This document shows, piece by piece, positions 14,566-21,948 of a stretch of 26,707 nt of DNA (positions are counted from its first letter, which is position 1; the number at the start of each line of letters is the position of its first letter). The stretch is taken from contig DLRJ01000068.1 of assembly GCA_002500485.1 (NCBI GenBank), positions 1 to 26,707 of the forward strand. The letters are read 5' to 3'. The notes under the pieces were generated by a model. It searched no databases. It had not been told where the DNA came from and worked only from the letters and a program-made list of their open reading frames with translations. Made by a program: the position numbers and the translations under genes. This DNA is from Dehalococcoidia bacterium UBA7891. GTDB lineage: Bacteria > Chloroflexota > Dehalococcoidia > Lucifugimonadales > UBA826.

Positions 14566-17247
14566 TTAATTTCTCTCCAATCTTACCGCGCAAACTTTGT
14601 ATTCAGGTATTCTGGAATCTGGGTCCAGAGCGGCATTAGTTAGGAAATTAACCGCATGTTCTTGTAGTTTCACAAATGGAACAAAAATCTCACCAGATCT
14701 CATCTTGTCAGAATAAGACACTCTTCCTTCAATGGTTCCTCTTCTAGATTTGACAGTGATCCATTCACCGTCCTCAACTTGGTACTTTTCCCCGTCCTCC
14801 GGGCTTATTGATATGAGCAGTTCGGAGGCTCGGGCCAGTAGCCCTTCAGCCCTCTTTGTGATCGTGCCGCCATGCCAGTGGTAAAGTATTCTCCCCGTAT
14901 TTAATATCAAAGGGAACCTGTCTGTAGGTAACTCATCTGAAGCGGGACCTTGATCGAACCCAACAAATTTTGCTCTAGCACCTCTAGGAAAATCCTGCTC
15001 ATAAAGAAATCTCGTACCTGGATGGTCTAAATCAGGACAAGGCCATTGAATGCCGCCTCCTTCCAACCTGTCATAGTTTATACCTGCAAGCATAGGAGTT
15101 AATAAGGACATTTCATCCCAAATTGCAGAGGCGTCTCTATATTCGAACTGATCTCCTAGACCCAAACTTTTTTTAGCTGATATCCGTCGAGCTAAATCAC
15201 AAATTATCTCCCAATCTGCCCTCGAGGAGCCAACTGGTTTTATAGTCTCTCTGACCCTTTGAACTCTTCTTTCACTATTTGTGAACGTTCCGTCTTTTTC
15301 TGCAAAGGAACATGCCGGCAAAACAACATCTGCTATTTGCGCTGTTTCATGAAGGAAAATGTCCTGAACAATTAATAATTCGAGTTTTTTAAAGGACTCC
15401 TCGGCATGATTCAGATCAGGTTCGCTTAGAAGTGGATTTTCACCAGTGATATACATGGCCTTAATACGTCCGTTATCAATTTCACGAACCATGTCAGTTA
15501 CTACCAACCCTGCTTTATCAGGGAGGGGATTACCGCCCCATGCGGTGGAAAACTTTTCTACAGAATCAGCATTTATTGTCTGATAGCCTGGGAATGCATT
15601 CGGTAAACATCCTGCATCGCCACACCCTTGGACGTTGTTCTGGCCACGAAGGGGAGAAATGCCAGAACCTGGTTTCCCAAGCTGCCCGGTAGCAAACGCC
15701 AAATTCAATAGGCCGTGAGCGTTCGCAGTACCCATCGTATGTTGTGTGATTCCCATACCCCATATAAGACATGAGCCACTGAATGGAGGAGTGGCATACA
15801 TGTTAGCGGCATCAATAATATCTGCCGCAGCAACTCCTGTTATAGCTTCCACATATTCCGGCGTGTATTTGTTAACAATATCTGACCAATCATCAAATCC
15901 TTCAGTTCGAGTTTTTATGAAATCTTCGTCTGCTAGCCCGTTTTCCAAAATCACATTGGCCATACCGTTTAGCAAAGCAACATCTGTTCCTGGTCTTGGC
16001 CTGAGCCAAATATCTGCATAATCGCACATGTCTATTCTTCGTGGATTTATGACGATGAGTTTCGCGCCACGCTCTACTACAGCCCTTCGCATTCTGGAGG
16101 CGGCAACAGGATGATTAGAATTAGCATCTGACCCTATAATTACAAGGCACCCGGCCTCTTCATAATCAATGTACGAATTGCTAGTCGCCCCACTTCCAAG
16201 AGAAGTCAACATGGCCTCCACTGATGGTGAGTGGCAAAGCCTTGTACAGTGATCAATATGGTTACTTTGCATGACTAGACGTGAGAATTTTTGTTGTATG
16301 TAGCCATCCTCATTGGTTGCCTTTGCAGAACATAATGTGGCAAAACTATCACCTTCATAAGCCGCCAATTTGTCAGCTATAAAATCCAAAGCCTCATCCC
16401 AAGTCACACGCTGCAACGACCCATTTTTCCGAACCAAAGGCTCAGTCAGACGATCTTCATGATGAACAAATGTGTATCCAAATCTTCCTTTTACACATAG
16501 CATCCCCAAACTTGAATCATTTTCTGGATCATCCAGCATTTCGACGATGGTGTCATCCGATGTTACTTGTGCCTTTATTCCGCAACCAACCCCACAGTAA
16601 GGGCATGTGGTAGTAACTGTTCTTTCGATAACTGCCGGTTCCTCTTTGGTGGAAATAGCACCTGTTGGACATACTGATAAACATTGCCCACAGGTGGTAC
16701 AGATAGATTCCAGCAATGGCTTGTCCATGAAGGTCCCGATTCTAGTCTGGTTGGATGTTCCCAAAACATCTATAGCCCCAATAAACTGATGGCCTGTTTG
16801 GCATGCCTGGGCACACCTACCACAAAGGATGCAAGAGTCCATTGCTATATTAAATATTGGGTTGCTAGCATCTGTTTCCTCTCGAGACCGAGATTTCCAC
16901 ACCTGACCATTTATTGAATTGGATTCCATCACTCTAGACAATTCTCTGTAATCGTCTTTATCTGAATCGACCATACCAGCAGTCAATTCCAGAACACTCT
17001 TTCTTATCAAATCCAGCTTGTTACCGGTCGTCGAAATCTTCATACCCTGCAAGATAGGGGTCGAACACGACGCTGGATAACCACGAACTCCCTCAATCTC
17101 CACTAAACAGGTTCGGCAAGCACCGATAGGTTTCATATCAGGATCTTTACATAACTGAGAAATCGCCGTCCCGGAAATGTTGATAGAATCAAGGACAGAA
17201 CTATGTTCTGGCACCTGAATTTCTTTGCCATTTATAAAAACTTCCAT
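14566..17247 (-). CDS. fdhA: formate dehydrogenase catalytic subunit (Cys type, Mo/W-bis-MGD)
   Basis: The 893-residue protein oxidises formate to CO2. Domains in order: [2Fe-2S] ferredoxin domain (C33, C44, C47, C61); two [4Fe-4S] clusters (C139, C142, C145, C149; C183, C186, C189, C193); then the molybdopterin oxidoreductase domain with its own [4Fe-4S] (C215, C218, C222, C251). The metal ligand is C338 followed by H339 (CTRLCHSPSV), encoded by TGC, so not selenocysteine. LRGQNNVQGCGDAGCLPN and the C-terminal MGD-binding domain (HWHGGTITKRAEGLL onward) are as in FDHs. The His/Cys-ligated cluster motif usually found after the [2Fe-2S] domain is missing; that stretch reads VLELTAGMVDSDKDDYREL. 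The ATG overlaps the fdhB stop by 1 bp. No signal peptide, so cytoplasmic. Confidence 0.95.
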   Translation of the reverse strand: MEVFINGKEIQVPEHSSVLDSINISGTAISQLCKDPDMKPIGACRTCLVEIEGVRGYPASCSTPILQGMKISTTGNKLDLIRKSVLELTAGMVDSDKDDYRELSRVMESNSINGQVWKSRSREETDASNPIFNIAMDSCILCGRCAQACQTGHQFIGAIDVLGTSNQTRIGTFMDKPLLESICTTCGQCLSVCPTGAISTKEEPAVIERTVTTTCPYCGVGCGIKAQVTSDDTIVEMLDDPENDSSLGMLCVKGRFGYTFVHHEDRLTEPLVRKNGSLQRVTWDEALDFIADKLAAYEGDSFATLCSAKATNEDGYIQQKFSRLVMQSNHIDHCTRLCHSPSVEAMLTSLGSGATSNSYIDYEEAGCLVIIGSDANSNHPVAASRMRRAVVERGAKLIVINPRRIDMCDYADIWLRPRPGTDVALLNGMANVILENGLADEDFIKTRTEGFDDWSDIVNKYTPEYVEAITGVAAADIIDAANMYATPPFSGSCLIWGMGITQHTMGTANAHGLLNLAFATGQLGKPGSGISPLRGQNNVQGCGDAGCLPNAFPGYQTINADSVEKFSTAWGGNPLPDKAGLVVTDMVREIDNGRIKAMYITGENPLLSEPDLNHAEESFKKLELLIVQDIFLHETAQIADVVLPACSFAEKDGTFTNSERRVQRVRETIKPVGSSRADWEIICDLARRISAKKSLGLGDQFEYRDASAIWDEMSLLTPMLAGINYDRLEGGGIQWPCPDLDHPGTRFLYEQDFPRGARAKFVGFDQGPASDELPTDRFPLILNTGRILYHWHGGTITKRAEGLLARASELLISISPEDGEKYQVEDGEWITVKSRRGTIEGRVSYSDKMRSGEIFVPFVKLQEHAVNFLTNAALDPDSRIPEYKVCAVRLERN

Positions 17248-18773
17248 TAAATTCCTCCTCTTTGGGATCCCGGCGATACTTCCTGAAAATAGGAGCCATA
17301 GCTCAGCACTGGATTGCCAGCGGCTTGGCCTAATCCACAGAGAGAGGCAGCATTTATAACTTCAGCCAGCTGGCCAATTCCATCCCAATTAATTGGGTCA
17401 TCACCAGAATCATTTGCCATCAACTCGAGTAAACGGCTAGTGCCCTCTCGGCAAGGTGTGCATTTTCCGCATGATTCCTTCGCATTGTATTCAGAAAGCT
17501 TCCTGACCACATCCAGCACATTAGTATCTTGAGATAGGCCTATCACACCCCCTGCGCCCAACATCACTGATTTGCCATCTATAAAACCTGGGCCAATTGA
17601 TAAGTTGAGGGATTCAGAAGAGGGTATAACCCCACTTGAAGGCCCACCTACGGCAATGGCTGATAGCGCATTTATACTAGCTATACCCCCAAATTTAACC
17701 ATCAACTCAGCAAGGTTTGAACCCATTGGTAACTCTGCAACACCGGGAGTGCTCACCGATCCGCTGATACTCATGATTTTCGTTCCTGGAGTATCCAAAT
17801 CTCCTATTTTTTTAAACTCGTCAGGTCCATTAAGCACAATCCAAGGTAGATTACACAAAGTTTCAACATTGTTAATGATTGTAGGCTGTTGGTTTAAACC
17901 AGATTCGGTCGGAAACGGTGGTCTCAAACGTGGTTCCCGTCTTTTACCCTCTATAGTATTGAGTAGGGTGGATTCCTCACCACAGACATATCCACCAGCA
18001 CCTTTTAAAATTTCTATATCAATGGTGAACCTACTGCCCATTATATTTGGCCCCAAGAAACCCTTTGAACGACATATTTCCAATGCGTTTAGCATCCTCT
18101 GATAAGACAGGTGAGCCTCGGCATTCACATACAACCTAATGGAAGTAGCTTCAGTAGAATATGCTGCAATCAAGGCCCCTTCTATAAGACGAAATGGAAC
18201 GCTTTCCATGACGTGCCGATCTTTAAATACTCCGGGCTCGCCCTCTTCTGCATTGATTACTAAATGTCTTTCTTTGGAGACAGTGGATATTGCGGAGCGC
18301 CATTTAATCGAAACTGGAAAATATGCCCCACCTCTACCTCTGAGACCGGATTCTTCCACCATATCCACCGTTTGTTCAGGCGGTTGGGAAAGAACCTTGG
18401 CAAGAGCAGAAAAACCCTTATTAGTTATATATCCATAGATGTCACAGGCACTTATATTACCTGCATGCTCCAAAACTATTCTTGTCTGGGAATTGATGTA
18501 ATTACTGACATTTGAATCGCCCGTACTCGTCACTCTAACCCCTTCTAGATATTCACTCACGTCTTTTTCAGAATGAATCTTGGGACCGGCAAAGCAGGCC
18601 CCATCGCAACCTGCGTAATCAACGGCAATTGAGGCAGGCAATCTTTCTTCTAAGGTCCTGTAAATTTCTTGGGCTCCAACAGCTATGCTACATTGGGCAA
18701 CTTGAACCAGTATTTCGGCTGGATTCTTTACAGCTCTATTGGCTACGGAGGTTATAAAATCTTGAGAATTCAT
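17247..18773 (-). CDS. fdhB: NAD-linked formate dehydrogenase NuoF-like subunit
   Basis: The 508-residue protein is the FMN- and NAD-binding diaphorase subunit (NuoF/HoxF/FdsB family). An N-terminal thioredoxin-like domain (about 1-85) is followed by the NADH/FMN domain with ESGLRGRGGAYFP (141-153), NAEEGEPGVFKDR (174-186) and GAGGYVCGEESTLL (258-271). A C-terminal [4Fe-4S] site has C435, C438, C441 and C479. In the thioredoxin-like domain only C28, C56 and C60 are seen where four cysteines usually hold a [2Fe-2S] cluster; the first reads as Gln or Val, so that cluster may be missing. It lies 1 bp after the NuoE-like gene and 1 bp overlapping fdhA, forming an NAD-dependent FDH complex. Confidence 0.95.
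   Translation of the reverse strand: MNSQDFITSVANRAVKNPAEILVQVAQCSIAVGAQEIYRTLEERLPASIAVDYAGCDGACFAGPKIHSEKDVSEYLEGVRVTSTGDSNVSNYINSQTRIVLEHAGNISACDIYGYITNKGFSALAKVLSQPPEQTVDMVEESGLRGRGGAYFPVSIKWRSAISTVSKERHLVINAEEGEPGVFKDRHVMESVPFRLIEGALIAAYSTEATSIRLYVNAEAHLSYQRMLNALEICRSKGFLGPNIMGSRFTIDIEILKGAGGYVCGEESTLLNTIEGKRREPRLRPPFPTESGLNQQPTIINNVETLCNLPWIVLNGPDEFKKIGDLDTPGTKIMSISGSVSTPGVAELPMGSNLAELMVKFGGIASINALSAIAVGGPSSGVIPSSESLNLSIGPGFIDGKSVMLGAGGVIGLSQDTNVLDVVRKLSEYNAKESCGKCTPCREGTSRLLELMANDSGDDPINWDGIGQLAEVINAASLCGLGQAAGNPVLSYGSYFQEVSPGSQRGGI
17252..17260 (-). promoter_or_regulatory. ribosome binding site of fdhA within fdhB 3' end
   Basis: On the minus strand this is GAGGAGGAA, 4 nt before the fdhA ATG. 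It is made from the last codons of fdhB (Arg-Gly-Gly-Ile), with TAATG as combined stop and start, indicating translational coupling. Confidence 0.8.
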
Positions 18774-18774
18774 T

Positions 18775-19242
18775 TTAATTTTCTGTCAGCCTCAGTAAAA
18801 CATCACCGGGAACCTGTCTCCCAAACCACCTGTGATTCACTGATACCGCGGGTGCAACCGAACACAAAAATGCACAATCCGTCTTCTGCACTTTCAAATC
18901 AGAGTTAGTTTTGTTAGATAAAAATTCCAGTATCTGAGTTGCTCCATTTTCACGACAAGCTACACCATCACATACCGACACTGTTTTTTGCGCAGGGGGG
19001 GAGAGCAACAATTCTGTGTACGTAGTTGCAGTGCCATATACTTCGCTAGCAGGGACACCTAAATGCCATCCTAATACTTCTAGTCCCCAATCAGGCAGAT
19101 AAGCAAATTTTTCCTGAAGAAAGTGCAAAGCAGGAAGGAGATACGATCTATCCCGTGGAAACTTATCTATTAATTCCCTGCGTAAATCGTTTCTTCTTTT
19201 TCTTTCCTCATTATTTGAAGACATATTGCTGCGGTTCAGCAT
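18775..19242 (-). CDS. NuoE-like [2Fe-2S] subunit of NAD-linked formate dehydrogenase
   Basis: This is the thioredoxin-like 24-kDa-subunit family (NuoE/FdsG/HoxE). Numbered from the chosen start, the [2Fe-2S] cysteines are C91 and C96 (VCDGVACRENGA) and C123 and C127 (DCAFLCSVAPAVSVN). The helical N-terminal part has LPALHFLQEKFAYLPDWGL and ASEVYGTATTY. I chose ATG 19242 (155 residues), which overlaps the aor stop (ATGCTGA); ATG 19224 just past the stop is also plausible, and ATG 19296 would need a 61-bp overlap and lacks a spaced ribosome binding site. It works with FdhB to pass electrons between FdhA and NAD, and it directly follows aor. Confidence 0.9.
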   Translation of the reverse strand: MLNRSNMSSNNEERKRRNDLRRELIDKFPRDRSYLLPALHFLQEKFAYLPDWGLEVLGWHLGVPASEVYGTATTYTELLLSPPAQKTVSVCDGVACRENGATQILEFLSNKTNSDLKVQKTDCAFLCSVAPAVSVNHRWFGRQVPGDVLLRLTEN

Positions 19243-21038
19243 TCTATACCCAAACTTTTCAATTTCGATTCCGGTATAAGGCCATCGCTTGTCCATTCCC
19301 TAGCATCATAGTAGGACTTAATCATAATACCCAAATCAGATTCACTAAGTGACTGTCTGTTCTCATCATCTGATAGAGGTTCAGTAAATATCCTTTTGGG
19401 TAAGTTATCCTGATCCTTAACCCATCCTTCTCGGATGTTAAACTGCTTTTTCAGATTATTTATTCTTTCACCGCACCGGGCAAGCTGATTTGGGTCCATA
19501 TCCCACCCTGTTACGTTATTGAGTATTTCAGAAGATTCAACATAAAATTCATCAAATACCTTTCGAACGAATTTACACCAAATTAGGGAATCCATAACCG
19601 CACTATAATCTTCTCCTTCTACAACCATCCGGCCTTTTGAAGATTTACCACCATTGGAGCTTGATGCAAAATCATACTCATAGGCAGAAGATCGATTGTG
19701 GCACGCACCTCTGGTACTTACAGCCAAAGCTAGGGCCATCGTATGCAATGATCTAGGCTCATATCCAGGCATTTCAAGACCTTTGACATGCATGGCAAAA
19801 TCTTCTGTCCCAAGGCCAATTTCTTTACTTGCCCTAGCACTACCTTCTGCCAATATATCCCCGATACCTGATCGTTCAGATATAGCATTCAACAATTTGG
19901 TAAGAAGGTCTTCGTCATTTTCATATATAGGCAGGAGTTCCAACCACCTTTTAGGAATCAACCCTTTTTGCATAGCCTCCATAAACCAAGCACATGTGGA
20001 TCCTGCACTGATGGTATCCATTCCCATTTCATCACAAAATTTGCTGCTTTTAAGTATCGTCTCTCTGTCAGATATACCGACAAGAGGTCCCAAGGCAAAT
20101 AGTGATTGATATTCCAATCGCACTTTTGCTGAACCACCGTTTGGTATGGTCACCAATTTTTCACAACCTATTGTGCAATTAGCGCAATGCGAAGTGGAAA
20201 CTTTTTCCTCATTATGAATTGCCTCACCAGATATGCTCTGAAAGTCTTTATTTGATTGGTTCCTGAAATTCCCAATGGGAAGAACTTTCAATCGCTCGAA
20301 CACCGATAGGTTAGCCATCGTCCCTAAGGTCCTGTATTTTTCAGTAGCCTCCCCCAAGCTTTTTATGGCTAGCTGCCTTCTGGTTTCGGAAAGGCTCAAT
20401 TCATTAAAATAATTCAATTTCTTGTATCCCTTAAAGGATATGGCTTTTATTTTCTTGGATCCCATCACGGCCCCGTTTCCGGTCCGGCCTGCCTGTCGTC
20501 CTCCATCATTACTTATGCTGGCAAACCTCACCATATTTTCTCCCGCCGGGCCTATGCAAGCGGTACCATAACCTGGGCCTAAAGTTTCTATTAGATGGCC
20601 CTCTGTTGTGGAAGTGGTATTCCCTATGAGATGTGAAGCGTCGTTGAATTGGATACCAGATTCATCAACCTTCAGAGACAACCATTGGTTGGATGAACCA
20701 AGAATTATAACGGCATCCGCTCCTATCCCTTTAATAGATAAGGCCAGTGAACTTGAAGATAAAGAATCCCCTATGAAGCCTGTTTGTGGTGATTTGGAAA
20801 CCACTGCGAACTTCGAGGTTGTGGTGAGACGACTCCCCACAAGAGGACTCGCACAAAAAATTAATGGGTTCTCCGGAGAAAACGGGTCCGTCCTAGGAGG
20901 GCAATAATTAAAAAGAAGATAGGCTCCTAAACCGCTGCCACCAATAAAATCTTTGAGAACCTCTTCTTGAAGGTCTTCCCACCTCCAGGATTTTGAGGAG
21001 ACGTCTATTATTAAAATTTTATTGTGATAACCGAACAC
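19236..21038 (-). CDS. aor: tungsten-type aldehyde:ferredoxin oxidoreductase
   Basis: The 600-residue enzyme of the AOR family oxidises aldehydes to carboxylic acids (or the reverse) with a bis-pterin W or Mo site and one [4Fe-4S] cluster. Cluster ligands are C285, C288, C292 (CANCTIGC) and C488 (SLIWCKF). The N-terminal pterin domain has FIGGSGLGAYLLF (31-43), ASPLVGSRLTTTSKFAV and GPAGENMVRFASISNDGGRQAGRTGNGAVMGSKKIKAI (163-200). LEMPGYEPRS (421-430) and STRGACHNRS (441-450) are also typical. Start is GTG at 21038, with AGGAGGG provided by the last codons of moaD. It sits between moaD and the diaphorase genes, suggesting that the NuoE/NuoF-like subunits may also take its electrons. Subfamily (AOR, FOR, other) cannot be fixed from sequence by eye. 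Confidence 0.94.
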   Translation of the reverse strand: MFGYHNKILIIDVSSKSWRWEDLQEEVLKDFIGGSGLGAYLLFNYCPPRTDPFSPENPLIFCASPLVGSRLTTTSKFAVVSKSPQTGFIGDSLSSSSLALSIKGIGADAVIILGSSNQWLSLKVDESGIQFNDASHLIGNTTSTTEGHLIETLGPGYGTACIGPAGENMVRFASISNDGGRQAGRTGNGAVMGSKKIKAISFKGYKKLNYFNELSLSETRRQLAIKSLGEATEKYRTLGTMANLSVFERLKVLPIGNFRNQSNKDFQSISGEAIHNEEKVSTSHCANCTIGCEKLVTIPNGGSAKVRLEYQSLFALGPLVGISDRETILKSSKFCDEMGMDTISAGSTCAWFMEAMQKGLIPKRWLELLPIYENDEDLLTKLLNAISERSGIGDILAEGSARASKEIGLGTEDFAMHVKGLEMPGYEPRSLHTMALALAVSTRGACHNRSSAYEYDFASSSNGGKSSKGRMVVEGEDYSAVMDSLIWCKFVRKVFDEFYVESSEILNNVTGWDMDPNQLARCGERINNLKKQFNIREGWVKDQDNLPKRIFTEPLSDDENRQSLSESDLGIMIKSYYDAREWTSDGLIPESKLKSLGIEC

Positions 21039-21039
21039 C

Positions 21040-21327
21040 TTACCCTCCTGCTTGACTAGGAAGTATCAATAGCGAATCACCATCACGTAATTTCAGCTTC
21101 TGAGGACCCTGAAATCCAACCCCATTCAAATTGAAAACGTAACTTGACAAAAGTTTCTTGCCACCAAGGTCCAAAACTTTACCGTCAAGAGATGGGAAAA
21201 GTAGTGCTAATTCCTTAATAACATCAGCAGCACCAACTTTAGATTCGGCAAACTTCAACTGAATAAATTTCTGGCCAGCAATTATCCTACTGTTTCCGTA
21301 CAACTCAACCGTCAAACTAATCGCCAT
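21040..21327 (-). CDS. moaD: MoaD/ThiS-family sulfur carrier protein
   Basis: The 95-residue (from ATG 21327) ubiquitin-like protein ends in SQAGG, the C-terminal Gly-Gly that is thiocarboxylated to deliver sulfur during molybdopterin dithiolene formation. Core family features are the opening ISLTVELYGNSR, a FPSLDGKVLDL helix region, LLSSYVFNLNG and KLRDGDSLLILP. I chose ATG 21327 over an in-frame start at 21366, because it gives the normal MoaD N-terminus and overlaps the mobA stop by only 11 bp. The location immediately before aor suggests a dedicated MoaD for the tungsten/molybdenum pterin. MoaE is not in the window. Confidence 0.92.
   Translation of the reverse strand: MAISLTVELYGNSRIIAGQKFIQLKFAESKVGAADVIKELALLFPSLDGKVLDLGGKKLLSSYVFNLNGVGFQGPQKLKLRDGDSLLILPSQAGG
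21043..21049 (-). promoter_or_regulatory. ribosome binding site of aor inside the moaD Gly-Gly codons
   Basis: AGGAGGG on the minus strand lies 4 nt before the aor GTG start. It is formed by the GCA-GGA-GGG codons that encode the end of MoaD including its essential terminal Gly-Gly, followed by TAA. The two functions share the same bases. Confidence 0.8.
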
Positions 21328-21943
21328 TGAAATATTTTTCCATCCGCAATGCGGTCTCAAGATCATCAGGTGTATTTACATTAAAAAAACTATCTCCAGA
21401 ACCTTCAATATTCAGGAATTCATCCTCTGTTATCTCACACACGGTGATTTTCGAAAAATATCCGTCCATTTTCAAAAGTCCAGCCTCCAATCTCGCCTCA
21501 ATATGCTTAAGGCACGATTTATTGTATAAAGCATGCGTAGTTTGCAATCTCCCTTCAAATTTAGGGATGACAACATCAGGAGAATGATTCGAGATTTTGG
21601 TCATCATAAATTTTATCAAGGTAGCTGATAAAAACGGCATGTCACAAGCTGTTAAAAATGACCAGGGAGTAGGGGATTGACTCAAACCTGAAAATAACCC
21701 CCCAAGAGAACCTGTTTCGCTATAGGAATCTACCACATACCGAATTTCTTTTTCTATGTTAAGTTCTTTGATTCGGTTCAATCTATCCACCACCACCGTC
21801 TGAGATGTAGTAACTCCTGCTAAGGTTTGTATGACCCTATCGATGATACGTTCACTACCGATACGTTCTACGGCCTTATCACGTCCTAAGCGCCTACTCC
21901 TACCGCCGGCTAATAATATCCCGGTTAATTCAATAGCTTCCAT
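21317..21943 (-). CDS. mobA: molybdenum cofactor guanylyltransferase
   Basis: The 208-residue nucleotidyltransferase attaches GMP from GTP to Mo-molybdopterin, leading to the bis-MGD cofactor used by FdhA. The GTP-binding loop LLAGGRSRRLGRDKA (10-24) is canonical, and the metal-binding aspartate is D101 in LTACDMPFLS. NVNTPDDLETA near the C-terminus is also family-typical. It starts 5 bp after the moeA-PBP stop and overlaps moaD. AOR family enzymes use a pterin without nucleotide, so mobA here serves FdhA rather than Aor. Confidence 0.94.
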   Translation of the reverse strand: MEAIELTGILLAGGRSRRLGRDKAVERIGSERIIDRVIQTLAGVTTSQTVVVDRLNRIKELNIEKEIRYVVDSYSETGSLGGLFSGLSQSPTPWSFLTACDMPFLSATLIKFMMTKISNHSPDVVIPKFEGRLQTTHALYNKSCLKHIEARLEAGLLKMDGYFSKITVCEITEDEFLNIEGSGDSFFNVNTPDDLETALRMEKYFNGD

Positions 21944-21948
21944 TTACC

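Noticed and set aside
16234..16236. Possible selenocysteine at the FdhA active site
   Set aside because: The codon is TGC (Cys), and the frame contains no internal TGA.
17572..18102. 176-codon open frame antisense to fdhB
   Set aside because: The opposite strand encodes clear NuoF-family motifs over the same bases; the antisense product has no recognisable features.
19243..19296. Longer N-terminus for the NuoE-like protein from ATG 19296
   Set aside because: Would overlap aor by 61 bp and has no properly spaced ribosome binding site; the family domain starts later.
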